From positions 406,636,503-406,700,502 of the forward strand of contig NC_073302.1 of assembly GCF_027595985.1 (NCBI RefSeq): 64,000 nt of DNA. The letters are read 5' to 3'. Shown here piece by piece: positions 1 to 11,138 of the stretch. The position numbers and the translations under genes are program-made. The notes beneath the pieces are model-generated. The model saw nothing but the letters and a program-made list of their open reading frames with translations, was not told the origin of the DNA and did not search any database. This stretch comes from Sorex araneus. Its lineage: Eukaryota; Chordata; Mammalia; Eulipotyphla; Soricidae. Each line of letters opens with the position of its first letter. Positions within the stretch are counted from its first letter, which is position 1.

Positions 1-705
1 AGAGGAGAAGAGAGAACAAGAATCAGATAGATTGTCATGTATAAATTTTCTCGCTCTTGGTGTTTCTTTAACCTAAGCGAAACATTTTCTTCAGTATAAA
101 TGGAAATAAGGCACAAATAATAAATGCATACTTAAGCTGGCTAATTGGCAGTGGTATCCTAAAAACATGTATTATGCACCCTCTGTCAGTAGGGGCAAAC
201 TCACATTAGTTTCCAGCCTTCAGCTCAGATTTTCCCCTTTATTACTGCTTCAGTGCAGTGATACAACCTTACCGGTCCCAAAGGGTGCAGGGAGGTCCCA
301 GAGCGCTTAATTGATGCTCAGCACTAATTTATTCAGGTAGAAGGACCTGGTCTGCCATTTCTAATGATCTGTTTAACAATAACTTTGTCGTCCCAGCATG
401 TGGAGTAATTGGGAAAGGTCATTGCCAGGAAAAATGAGAACTTAAGCTTTGAGGAATTTACAGAGCTCACAAGCTCTAATAATAAAAATAGACGTGTTGT
501 ATTTAGCGGAAAACCTTGTGATGTTGAAGGAGATTGACTTCAAAGGACACTTCCAGGGTGACTTCGTATTTATCCTTGTCAATAATTTCTTCTTCATATT
601 TATTCCTAAAACTAGAGAAATACTTACTGTTCATTTGTTGCATGCATCTAGGCAGCAGATTAAAAAAATTTTTCCCCCAGATTTGTCCCTTTCAGTCAAT
701 TGTTT

Positions 706-836
706 GTTGGGGGAGGGAGGTGGTTACCATACCTAGTGATGCTCAGGGAACCATATGTGGTGGCAGGGATCAAACCCAGGTCAGCCACATGTAGGGAAAG
801 CTTCCTGCCCACCACGTTATTGCTCTGCCCCCAGTC
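706..836 (-). repeat. Old SINE, reverse
   Basis: 'gtgatgctcagggaaccata' and 'gggatcaaacccaggtcagc' are the reverse of the type A body and B box. Confidence 0.8.
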
Positions 837-1400
837 TTTTTTGATTGACGTACTGTGATTTACAATATTGTTAATGATGGTTCTTGTGTCGATAATTCTA
901 ATATCACGCCTATTTCCAGGGTACCCCCTTCCCCCTCCAAGGATCCCAGTGCCCCTTCCTTTCTAGCCTCCCATCCCCCACAAACTCAGTTTTGTGGATC
1001 TGTTCTCATTGTGCTGCTTTTGGCCCTTACTGTGTATCTTAGAGTCTCACGTATGAGAGAGATCATCCTTTCACTGTTCCTTTCCTTCTGACTTCACTCA
1101 GCATGATATATTCTAGTTCCATCCACGTCGAGGTAAATTACATGATTTAATTCTTTCTTCAAAAATAAACAGATATGCGGGCTGGAGCAATAGCACAGCG
1201 GGGAGGGCGTTTGCCTTGCACGCGGCTGACCCGGGTTCGATTCCCAGCATCCCATATGGTCCCCTGAGCACCGCCAGGGTGATTCCTGAGTGCAAAGCCA
1301 GGAGTAACCCCTGTAAATCGCCGGGTGTGACTCCAAAAAAAATAAGAAAATTTAAAAAAATAAACAGATATGATTTTTTAAAAAGTGATTGAGTTGCATG
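837..1400 (-). repeat. L1 3' end, reverse, split by a SINE
   Basis: 'cttcactcagcatgatatat' and 'tagttccatccacgtcgagg' are the reverse complement of the L1 tail phrase (atggatgga...ctaagtgaagt). The element resumes after the SINE at 1178-1355. Confidence 0.8.
1178..1355 (+). repeat. Type A SINE (tRNA-headed, poly(A)-tailed), reference copy
   Basis: The order is: tRNA-related head with pol III A box TAGCACAGCGGG (1191-1202) and B box GGTTCGATTCC (1234-1244); a body from 'cagcatcccatatggtcccc' to 'gccgggtgtgac'; an A-rich tail. It is flanked by a perfect 17-bp target-site duplication, aaaaataaacagatatg (1161-1177 and 1356-1372). It is inserted into a reverse L1 3' end. All other 'type A' entries are judged against this copy. 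Confidence 0.95.
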
Positions 1401-1457
1401 TAGAATTGTCCTCCTTATTCCTTTAGGAATATTCTTCATTTAAAAAGTTCACAAGGC

Positions 1458-1632
1458 GGGGCTGGAGTGATAGCACAGCGGGTAGGGCGTTTGCCTTGCA
1501 CGCGGCCGACCCGGGTTCGAATCCCAGCATCCCATATGGTCCCCTGAGCACCGCCAGGGGTGATTCCTGAGTGCATGAGCCAGGAGTGACCCCTGTGCAT
1601 CGCCGGGTGTGACCCAAAAAGCAAAAAAAAAA
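1458..1632 (+). repeat. Type A SINE, young
   Basis: Near-consensus, with a 16-bp duplication aaaaagttcacaaggc at 1442-1457 and 1633-1648. Confidence 0.95.
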
Positions 1633-1878
1633 AAAAAGTTCACAAGGCAGCCAGTCTCATAGTAGAGGTGGAATAATAATTTTTATTTTATATAATAATT
1701 TTTTCTACAAAATAGGAAAGAAAAGAAAAAATTGTCAGAAAAGAGAAATGAGGCTAATTCCTTAATATTCTACCTTTATTCTTCCTCCCTTTTTGTCAGC
1801 AACTTTTCAAATAATTTATCCATGATAAGGTCATTTCATATGAAACATAACTAAAACTAACCTTAAAACACATACTGT

Positions 1879-2046
1879 GGGGCTAGAGCGATTGCACATT
1901 GGGTAGGGTATTTGCCTTGCACACGGCCGTCTCGGGTTTAAGTCCCAGCATTCCATATGGTCCCCCGAGCACTGCCAGGAGTAATTCCTAAGTGCATGAG
2001 CCAGGAGTAACCCCTCTGCATAGCCAGGTGTGACCCAAAAAGGAAA
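1879..2046 (+). repeat. Type A SINE
   Basis: Full length with several CpG-type changes in the B-box region; the flanking repeat aaaacacatactgt is present on both sides with one indel. Confidence 0.92.
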
Positions 2047-2462
2047 AAAAACCACATACTGTACAGAATAAATCTTATTAGAAGTTGCCTAAGTGAATGA
2101 ACAGAGGGCATAAGCTGAATGTATGGCCTATGATATATTTCTAATAGAGTATTGGAAGCATTTAACATGTACCTTAGATTTGTCCAGGGAGCAAAACTTT
2201 TTACTCCTATTTAAATTTGTTACTGAGAATTTCTTCCTTTGCCTTCTCCTCCGTACTCTCTCTACCTAGATAAATGCTCCCATATCATGGTGGCTCCCAC
2301 ATCATGATGACTTGCTTTGCTAAGAACATTCTTTTTACAAATTGACTTCACCATGCTTGAAGATGTTAAAGTTGGTTTTATTTTTTTAAGGACATCCTTT
2401 AAAGCCAATAATAAACAAGCCATACTAACATAAAGGCAGAAGTCAAGAAATTCAAGATATTG

Positions 2463-2632
2463 GGGGCTGGAAAGATCACACAGCTGGAAAGATAGCACAG
2501 CTGACCTAGGTTTAATCCCTGTCACCTCATATGGTCCCCTACCCCCACCCCAAGCCTGCCAGGAATGATCCCTGAGCACAGAGCCAGGAGTACAATCTGC
2601 GCTCTCTCGGGTGGCCCCCAAACAAAACAAAA
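2463..2632 (+). repeat. Type A-like SINE, old
   Basis: The head is partly duplicated ('gctggaaagat' twice, 2466-2500). The body carries 'tgatccctgagcacagagcc'. The tail is aacaaaacaaaaca rather than pure A. Confidence 0.8.
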
Positions 2633-3423
2633 CAATAATCAAGATCTAGAGAAGAGAAAAAATTATAGGATTGTTGTTATGTTCTAAGTATTGGCAGTCC
2701 TAAATTCCTGCCTCTTGAATCTTGGATCAGAAGCATAAATAACATGTAAACAATCTTATACAAATTTTTTCAGTTGTCTTATACAAATTTTAAAACTGTC
2801 TTGGCTTGTAAAGAAATCGTTTGAGTCTGAAAGTAAATTCTCAAAGTCCAGTTGCATGCTGAATGAAGGAGTGAACATTCCTAATGATAAGATATAATCA
2901 AGGACAATTCTCTAGTATTGTTAAGACACACAAGCTGGCAGGAAAATTAGTAATATGGCATTGCTGTGGTGAGAAGAACAAAGCATATCATTGGCTGATA
3001 TGTCAGAAGTTAATACAAAGCAAGATAATAATCCAAATCTGAGAGTGCAGTTGATGTAGCTCCTAAGAGCCTGGAAAGAATGATTTGATAAGAATGGCAC
3101 AGTCTCTTCCCTGCTGTCTTGTCCCCAGCAGAGACAAATATGATCATGAAAGGCCTTCCTGGTAAAACTTTTATGACAAGTGGATCAGTGTGGATCAGGT
3201 TTATATTTACGGCCAAGGAAAGTGCAGAAAGTAAACCAGACAACTCTCTGCCTAAAAACAATTTTTTTTAAGTGCACCTAAATATTCATAGTGGCTGTCT
3301 TTGGCATACACAAGAATAATTATTGGCTGGAGATTAGTTTCCGGTAATGAATTTCTTTTATTCAGATAATGAAACCATGAGATTTTCATTGTTTTTAAAA
3401 GAATACTTTTTAAAAGAATACTT

Positions 3424-3575
3424 CTAAGGCTGAAGAAATAGCGTCATACACTGATCTGAACACATATTTTGTATGCTGGTTCAATTTCCAGCACCTCATG
3501 GTCCTCTGAGCACCTCTGGAGGCTACCCCAAAGCTCAGAGCCTGGAGTAGACCATTCTGTATATCTTCCCCCATA
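3424..3575 (+). repeat. Type A-like SINE, strongly decayed
   Basis: 'ggctgaagaaatagcgtcat' to 'cagcacctcatggtcctctg' and 'gagcctggagtag' are recognisable. Confidence 0.7.
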
Positions 3576-3831
3576 AAAGACTTGCAAATATCCAGGTAAA
3601 CCAAGACAGTAGGTTGGTTTTTTTTGGTGGGGGGGGCGCTGAATTATTTAATTTGTAGCCTCCTTTCTACTTTGGAAGTAATACTAAAAATGAGAAGTTC
3701 TTTAACCTTATGCTAAGTTACATGAACTATGTTGTAAAATTAGTGAAAATATATTGGATAGGCTTGATCAAGTCACCACCTTTTTCAGACACAGTGTTCT
3801 GTAAAATAAGGACTAGTTATCTTTAATATCT

Positions 3832-3862
3832 TTTATATATATACACACACATATATATATAT
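3832..3862. repeat. (TA)n-(CA)n short microsatellite
   Basis: tatatatatacacacacata then tatatatata. Confidence 0.9.
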
Positions 3863-4957
3863 AGGACCAAATATAGTAATTGAGCCTCAAGAACTATTTT
3901 AATTTGGGGCTTTTTTGACTTGTGTTTTTCATGAGCAGAAACTCTTCACCATAACTTCCCTTCTTCCAAGCTTCTTCCAATTCAGCAGGTGGTTAATTAA
4001 ACCATATTTCTCACATTAAAAAAAAATTTTTTTTTTCATGCAGACGTCGAATCATCAGGACAGGACCTGGCATGTTTTATCCATCTGTTAGCTCTTAGTC
4101 CAAGTGCACTAAATGGAATGGCTCCACAAATCATAAATGTCTAACTCTCCCGGGTGGAATAGGAGAGGGCATCTGCCCATAAACACGATCATTTCTCATT
4201 AATGTCATAATGTAGTTACTTGTTTAGGAATCTTTTAGAACCATTGATATGGATTGGTAAAACTTTGTGGGACAGTGCTGGGGAGCTAGGTCACAAGAGC
4301 TCAGTGCAGCCCCCCACACCACATGGACCCCAAACATTGCCCTGTATAGCCTGGTGCTATCACACCACCGAGTCTGATCAGCACTGCAGCTTCAGACCCA
4401 AACGTCCTACCATTAGGCCTGCCTAGCCATGCCGAATATCGCTGAGGAGACCTCCCATTCTCCTAGGTGCAAACCAGAGCTCTTCCCAAGCCTGAGACCC
4501 TTTGTCATGGAAAGATCATTGCCATTATTTCAGCTGCCTTACTAGTTGGAAAGTCTGCAACCTCAAATTTGAACAGAGTCCTTCATATTCTTCTAGCTTC
4601 ATTATCTTCTAGCTATTGTTTCTAGGTCAGAGTTCGTTCCAATCACATTTATGTTTGCGTATGTGGCCGCTTTTGCTTTGTTTTGCCTTTGAAAACTTGT
4701 GGAACATTCTGTCTATCCTTTGAGTTATGAAATGTCATCTTCAGAGAGATTTTGAGAACATTTTCAACAATCTGCAAGATTTGGGGAATGAGGAAAAGTA
4801 GAAGTATAAGGGAACTCTACTATTTAGTTGATTAAGGAGATAATGCTTTATCCAAAATGGGGAGTGAGAGGGTGAGGGAAGGACAAAGGAGTAAGATGCA
4901 TTTATTTGGGGTTTGGGGAAGCAAAAAATAAGGATTGGTTACTAGTTCTGGGTTTTG

Positions 4958-5122
4958 GCTGGAGCAATAGTACAGTGGGTTACCACTCTTGCCTTGCATG
5001 TGGCCAACACTGGTTTGATCCCTGGCACCACGTATAATGTCCTGAGCCCACCAGCAGTGATCCCTGAGTGTAGAGTCCCAAGTTAACCCTGAGTACTCTC
5101 GGGTATGGCCCCAAAACCAAAA
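4958..5122 (+). repeat. Type A-like SINE, old
   Basis: 'ttggctggagcaatagtaca' through 'ggtttgatccctggcaccac' to 'ggtatggccccaaaaccaaa'. Confidence 0.88.
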
Positions 5123-5956
5123 TTAAAAATGCTGGTTTGAGGGACCATCAGGATATCCTGGTGAAAATGCCCAAAGAACAACTTAGAAATAGAGTTTTGA
5201 AATTTAGAAGAAAGTTCATCTCAATATACATGATCATACTTACAGATCTGATAATCAAAGACTCTATGGAAATGTAAAGAATCTGTTGGTGAAAAGAAAG
5301 AGTCATAAAATGTAGAACTCTGAAAGAGTCAAGAACTGACTGAGAAGAATCTAGTTTTACTTGGTAGTTATTCATCTCTGGTCATTCCATTCTCTCTCAT
5401 TTAAGTGTAGTCGAGTCTGAAGATTCCGATTTGCTAGAAAACCCTACTCTTCAATGTGTACACTGATACTAATAGAGAGAGGGAGGAGGGGAAAGAGAGA
5501 AAAGGGAGCAATTGACCCTAAGTGACAGAATCGATGGTAAATCAGCAGTGACGCATTGGTTGGTCCTGAGTCTCAGAGGGCGAGAAGGGTTTTTCTGTAG
5601 AAGAAATGGGCAATGTTTCCCCCTTGTGTCGGGAACATACCGTCGACCAGAAGTGAAAGGGCAAGGCTGGTGTACCTTATGATATACTACAGGAGAATGA
5701 AAGTAATGGGTCTGGGAAGAAAAATGAGATTAGATCTAGGGGTCCATGAGCCCCTGTCTTAGAAGCCCACAACTTACTGTGAAATAAGTAGAGAAGCAGC
5801 AGATTTCAGCAAGAAAATGTAGAACCAGAAACAGTCCTTTGCCAAAATAATCTGGTTAAATGAGAATAAAATAGCTCTCAAATGTTTAAATCTCTTTATG
5901 TAAGAACTCTCTTGCCCACTGTGTCCATTGAAAGACGCTGGAAACATCTAATTTGT

Positions 5957-5990
5957 ATTTGAGAATGTGAAGTTTGAGAATGTGAAGTTT
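5957..5990. repeat. Tandem 15-bp duplication
   Basis: 'tgagaatgtgaagtt' occurs twice in direct succession. Confidence 0.9.
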
Positions 5991-6163
5991 ATAGTTCTCC
6001 ACCAGGGTGGGAGACTGGCTTTCTAACCAGCTCTCTATGTGACTTTGGAGAAAAGCTTCTTATGCTCCTTATGCATCACTGCATTAAGGAAAACTCATGG
6101 TCCAATATGCCTGCTCTGTGTTAATGCCTAACAAGTAGGATATTATTGTGGTGGTTATGGTAG

Positions 6164-6413
6164 TTTGGACTGGAGCGATAGCACAGCATATAGGGCGTTT
6201 GCCTTTCACGAGGCCAACCCAGTTTCGATTCCTCCATCCCTCTCAGAGAGCCCGGCAAGCTACCCAGAGTATCCCGCCCTCATGGCAGAGCCTGGTAAGC
6301 TACCCATGGCGTATTCAATATGCCAAAAACAGTAACAACACGTCTCACGATGGAGACGTTACTGGTGCCCACTCGAGCAAATCGCTGAACAACAGGACAA
6401 CAGTGCTACAGTG
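6164..6413 (+). repeat. Type B SINE, reference copy
   Basis: It has the same tRNA head as type A (TAGCACAGC A box, GTTTCGATTCC B box), but after 'ttcctccatccctctcagag' the body differs. Two 'gcaagctaccc'-type internal repeats are followed by 'atatgccaaaaacagtaaca', 'gagacgttactggtgccc' and 'gctgaacaacaggacaacag'. It ends in cagtgctacagtgct without poly(A). An approximate flanking repeat, tggtggttat, is seen at both ends. Confidence 0.9.
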
Positions 6414-6525
6414 CTATGGTGGTTATTGTTATCTCAAAAGAAATTTGAGTTAACTAGGAACTGACTGGAGAAAAAAATATTTAGACTTAATTGTCAACAA
6501 AGATGTCTTGTCAAAACTAATCTCA

Positions 6526-6630
6526 GGCCAGGGAGATAGTGCAAAGGACCTAGGGGTCATATTATCACCAAGGAACTCTCCGGAGATAACACCTGAGCCT
6601 CAGTGGATATGGCCCCAAAAAAAAACAAAA
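6526..6630 (+). repeat. SINE fragment, type A-like
   Basis: 'caggccagggagatagtgca' to 'gtggatatggccccaaaaaa'; much of the middle is missing. Confidence 0.65.
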
Positions 6631-6965
6631 ACAGTAATAATTTTAAGACATATTTTTCAAGTTTTTAGGGTAATGTTTCTGACATTTGCTGCCTTTGCAA
6701 ATTTATTTTATACTGTCTTTTTTGTACAATACAAAAAATAAAAATAAAATGAACCAAATGTAATTCATACTCATTTTGGATATTGGAATTAAAAAAGACA
6801 AAGACTTCTCAGCCTGATCAGTGATAAAACGTAATGACAGATGTGTGAGCTCTCCTTTAGCTAATTAAAACTTAGATTGGTTTGTTTTTCAGCAGAAAGA
6901 AAGGAATAGCAATACTCTGGACCGTGAATATACTGATTAGCTAGGGATATTTTGTTCTTTGAATT

Positions 6966-7106
6966 TTTTTTTTTTTGGGAGAGCCATGAGGTTGGGCTGA
7001 ACCCAGTAGGGTGTGGGGGCATGCCCCCCAACAGTCTGGGGGCACCTAGTGCTGGGGATCAAACAGGACCTTCTGCATACAAAATGTGTCCACTTTGGCC
7101 CCAGCC
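6966..7106 (-). repeat. Old SINE, reverse
   Basis: Leading T run, 'gtgctggggatcaaacagga' and terminal 'ggccccagccc' give the reverse complement of a decayed type A-like unit. Confidence 0.7.
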
Positions 7107-7215
7107 CAGGTCAATTTTAATTACCAGCAAGATGAATTGGGGTTTGTTTTTTGCTTTGGAAGCCAGAGCCTGAGGTCTTTTGCTTTTAACAGTTACTTGA
7201 TTGTGATCATATCCA

Positions 7216-7276
7216 TATGAAAATCTAACGGTCTTTTATCAAGACTTACCCACAGTGGAAATTATTGCCTCTTCCT
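7216..7276 (+). repeat. Local direct duplication, copy 1
   Basis: 'atgaaaatctaacggtcttt' through 'ccacagtggaaattattgcc' recurs at 7883-7939 with about 88% identity by eye. It does not look like an interspersed repeat. Confidence 0.8.
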
Positions 7277-7882
7277 CCCAATTGTCCCCTTCTGGATCTT
7301 GACTCATTCAGTTTTGAAACGGATTAGAAGCTATCAAACCAGTATAATGATATGGGAAATGAAGAAAAAAATACTCGTTTTGTTGTAAGATCTTCTATGT
7401 ATAGGGAATTATGTTCTTTCTGTAAGAAAAATTGATGGTGATAAAATGGGGAGCTTTTAGGGGATTTATTAAATTTCCCAATATAATTTGGTTTCTTTTC
7501 TCATGCTTTGATATTTTATAGTCTTCCTTTCATCATTTGCTTTTAAGGTTTTTTGAGCAAATTATAAACCAAAAGAAACTGATAAAAACTGTAAAAAGTT
7601 GCTTTAGAAATATGGTCCTTAAAAATGACCCATGGGCCAAATCCAGCCTGATGCTATTTTAATACAAATTTTACTAGATCAAAGACTCACGCTTCCTATT
7701 TTGCTTCTTTTACATGGCTGCAGTGTTGAGTAGACTGGACAGAGTTTGCCTGGCACAGACAGTGAAAATTATTATTTGATCTTTGCAAAAATTACTTGCT
7801 GACCCCTATTCAAATTAAGGAGACTCTTTTTAAATATAAGTGAGCTGAAGCTGAAAAGATTTGTTTCTGCCCTCAGTGTGTA

Positions 7883-7939
7883 AATGAAAATCTAACAATC
7901 TTTTATCAATTTATCCACAGTGGAAATTATTGCCTCTTC
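7883..7939 (+). repeat. Local direct duplication, copy 2
   Basis: It matches 7216-7276; copy 1 has a 4-base extra (gact) relative to it. Confidence 0.8.
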
Positions 7940-7985
7940 TGTGCACTGTGCACCTCAGGTTTTTTAAAAATGTATATTAATTAGG

Positions 7986-8227
7986 GGCTGGAACGATAGC
8001 ACAGCGGTAGGGCATTCGCCTTTCATGAGGCCGACCCATGTTCAATTCCTCTGTCCCTCTCAGAGAGCCCGGCAAGCTACCGAGAGTATCATGCCCACAC
8101 GGCAGAGCCTGGCAAGCTACCCGTGGCGTATTGGATATGCCAAAAGCAGTAACAATAAATCTCACAATGAGAGACGTTACTGGTGCCTGCTCGAACAAAT
8201 TGATGAGCAATAGGATGACAGTGACAG
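7986..8227 (+). repeat. Type B SINE with clean target-site duplication
   Basis: The 11-bp duplication tattaattagg (7975-7985, 8228-8238) fixes both ends. The element finishes in 'gatgacagtgacag' with no A tail. Confidence 0.93.
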
Positions 8228-8799
8228 TATTAATTAGGTAATTTAAGGAATTATATGTTTGTATGGTAAAGCTAGTGAAAGTAAACTGACTTCTTTAATT
8301 ACCATATGTGAAGGGTTATTTATTTTAGATTCCATGTGTTCTGTTGAAACGTGAAACTAGTTTATAAAGCAATTTGTTTAATCTATATTAGCACAGTGCT
8401 TTGTCTGAAACATATATCTGAGTCATAACTGTGTCCTTAGCATATACCTACTATTCCAGGTCTGGTATATAATAGCTCTGAGTGAGTCTCATTTCTGTAT
8501 TGCCAGGAATAGAACCCAGACCTCAGGCATGGGCTAATTCCCGAGCCCACAGGGGGTCTTTTAAAGCTGGCATCTGTGTATTTCTGTCATGCTCCCATTC
8601 TGTTGAGCACTTACTTTTGGGCATAATAAGATCTTCCAAGCTCACCTTGTATTTTTCCTTCTTTGGCCCTTGAATTCACAATAAGTTTTGGTTCCTTTAA
8701 AGGGGTAATATTTTTAGAAAATAAAATCTGGGCCAGAGTTGTGCTCATTGCAACTGGAGTGCCACTATTTTTAGGTCCCTTCGGCAGGCAGAGCCGGTA

Positions 8800-9092
8800 G
8801 GTAGCTTAAATTTCATCCACCTCTGTAGAGGACTTTCTCCTGACTATTCATTTCAATGTAGCCGAATTGACATTTTATGTATATGACATATTGTCACCCT
8901 TTCTAAAATCTCTGCATGAAGGTTTTCACTCACCGTTGACGCAGTTAGTTGGTTGTTCATTTTACTGTGCATCTTCCTGCCCAGCTAGCAAATGAGTCTG
9001 ATAAGAGCAAAGACCTTTGCTCTCTTCTCCTGTACCCTCAGCACTGGGAAAAAGCACAGCAGGCATTCTGTAAATTGTTGAATGGGTAGATG
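8800..9092 (+). repeat. L2 (LINE-2) 3' end
   Basis: 'aagacctttgctctcttctc' and 'ctgtaccctcagcactggga' to 'attctgtaaattgttgaatg' follow the L2 3' UTR phrase. Confidence 0.75.
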
Positions 9093-9639
9093 TGTGTTGT
9101 CTTAAAGCAGCCTCACCTGCCTAATAGTCCATTTTTAAGGTCATGAAGAAGAAGAACCTTTAAAAAAGAAGAAGAACCTTCATACGTTTCATGGACTCAT
9201 AGCAGTTAAAGTCTAGGAAAAACCAAACAGTTTCTCTTTCCGGATAAAAACAGGAGAGGTTTAGCACTGCTGCTAAGGACTTAAGTGCCCACAGGCCTTT
9301 TATATTCATTGTTTCTATTGACCTTAATGTATGATTTTCTGCCATCTTTGTTATTTATTTAATTTTAGTTATTTTAAAGACACTTATAACTACATTCCCC
9401 TCCAGCTCTTCATTTAAGTAACTTGATCTTCTTGTAGATTATATAGGTGCATGAAACTTACGTTTCCTGTACTTTGACACTCATAAATTGTTTAGTTCTG
9501 TGCTGCCTTAATATCAGCTTCTTTTAATTTATTTTCACTGTGCTTACTGCCCTTTAAATTATTACTACTTTGATTCTTGTTTTTATTATTTATTGTTTGT
9601 TACATTTATTACATGTAAGATATACGTTAAAACAGATCT

Positions 9640-9797
9640 TGTGGCCAGAGCAATACAGAGGGTAGGGCATTTGCCTTATACACGGGGAACCGGGTTTGAT
9701 CCCCACATTCCACAAGGTCCCCCGAGCCCACGAGGAGTAATTCCTGAGTACAGAGCCAGAAGTAACCCCTGACATTTCTGGGTGTGGTGCAAGAAAT
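9640..9797 (+). repeat. Type A SINE, partly decayed
   Basis: 'ggtagggcatttgccttata', 'ggaaccgggtttgatcccca' and 'cctgagtacagagccagaag'. It abuts a reverse type B copy. Confidence 0.88.
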
Positions 9798-10040
9798 AAG
9801 CACTGTAGCACTTTCCTCTCGTTGTTTATCAATTTGCTTGAATGGGCACCAGTAACGTCTCCATTGTGAGACTTGTTACTGTTCTGTCATATCACATACG
9901 CCAAAGGTAGCTTGCCAGGCTCTGCTGTGCAGGCGGGATACTCTCGGTAGCTTGCCAGGCTCTCTGAGAGGGGCAGAGGAATCGAACCTGGGTTGGCCGT
10001 GTGTAAGGCAAATGCCCTATCCGCTGTGCTATCACTGCAT
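9798..10040 (-). repeat. Type B SINE, reverse
   Basis: 'cactgtagcactttcctctc' at the left (3' end of the element) to 'ctatccgctgtgctatcact' at the right (A box reversed); full length. Confidence 0.92.
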
Positions 10041-10206
10041 GTAAATGTATTTTAATTAAATGCTATTAATCAGAAAAAAGAATAGGAGTTTCATCACAAG
10101 TATGTGACTGACATTCAAATTGATGGACAATGGCAAGTCTTAATGCTTGACACTCAAATCACTGCAACCTGCCGACTATCCCTGGAGTCCCCAGAGCAGG
10201 GCACGG

Positions 10207-10646
10207 TCACTCGGCTTCGTTCTATTCATAGTTCAGGGCATATTCGAAGTCTTTAAAGCTGACGTGACCATCTGAGTCCTGATCTGCTGCCCTGAACACC
10301 TCGAGCATAAGCCTCTCAGGTAGCTTGGGAGCCTCCGATCCAAACGCTTTTTGGAAATCTTCCAAAGTTAAATAGCCATGATAATGCCTGTCAAAGGCCG
10401 TGAAGATGGATCTGATTTCATTCCGAAAGATTTGAGCTTCCTTCTTTTTCCTCACTATATTTAAAAACTCCTAAAGTGGTATGCCTAGGAGGGCTTATAC
10501 CCAAACAGCATTACAACAGCTATCTTAAATCTTCTCTGCTTAGATAGCCTTTGTTATCTTCATTACATGCTTTAAATACTTGCACCCACTTCTTGGGGAC
10601 CACGGACCAGGAAGCCAGCCCCACTGAACACAAGAAGTGGGTGCAA
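10207..10646 (-). pseudogene. EFCAB11: EFCAB11 processed pseudogene with inverted 5' segment
   Basis: Read on the minus strand, 10455-10222 gives MRKKKEAQIFRNEIRSIFTA and continues through two EF-hand-like blocks to DQDSDGHVSFKDFEYALNYE, close to the C-terminal half of EFCAB11. Introns are absent, so this is a retrocopy. Breaks: a CAG-to-TAG change stops the frame near the C-terminus; upstream, 10456-10594 carries a one-base loss (EDF region) and lacks roughly 16 codons with further indels. The most 5' part (10595-10646, TDQEASPTEHKKWVQ) is on the plus strand, inverted relative to the rest. The 15-mer aagaagtgggtgcaa (10632-10646) recurs in reverse complement at 10580-10594. No clear poly(A) or target-site duplication remains. 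The functional gene is elsewhere. Confidence 0.9.
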
Positions 10647-10654
10647 AAATTAAA

Positions 10655-10837
10655 TTTTTTTTTTTTTTTTTTTGCTTTTTGGGTCACACCCAGCAATGCA
10701 CGGGGGTTACTCCTGGCTCTGCACTCAGTAATTACTTCTGGCGGTGCTCAGGGGACCATATGGGATGCTGGGAATTGAACCCGGGTCAGCCTGGTGCAAG
10801 GCAAACGTCCTACCTGCTGTGCCATCTCTGCAGCCCC
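10655..10837 (-). repeat. Type A SINE, reverse
   Basis: T run, 'gctttttgggtcacacccag' to 'gccatctctgcagcccc'. It lies immediately beyond the inverted end of the EFCAB11 pseudogene. Confidence 0.95.
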
Positions 10838-10890
10838 AATAATAATTTTTAAAATCTTTTATAAACAGCTGCTGCTGGGAATTAAACCTG

Positions 10891-11138
10891 GACTGGAGCG
10901 ATTGCACAGCGGATAGGGCTTTTGCCTTGCACGAGGCTGGCACAGGTTTGATTCCTCCATCCCTCTCAGAGAGCCCAGCAAGCTACCGAGAGTATCCCGC
11001 CCGCACAGCAGAACCTGGCAAGCTACCCGTGCGTATTTGATATGCCAAAAACAGTAACAACAAGTCTCACATTGGAGACGTTACTGGTGCCCGCTCGAGC
11101 ATTGATGAACAATGGGAGAACAGTGCTACAGTGCTTTA
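10891..11138 (+). repeat. Type B SINE
   Basis: Full length from 'gactggagcgattgcacagc' to 'acagtgctacagtgct'; small deletions in 'cccgtgcgtatttgatatgc' and 'gctcgagcattgatgaacaa'. Confidence 0.93.

Noticed and set aside
1191..1244. tRNA gene prediction from A and B boxes in SINE heads
   Set aside because: The pol III boxes belong to SINEs with bodies and target-site duplications; no cloverleaf with acceptor stem was found.
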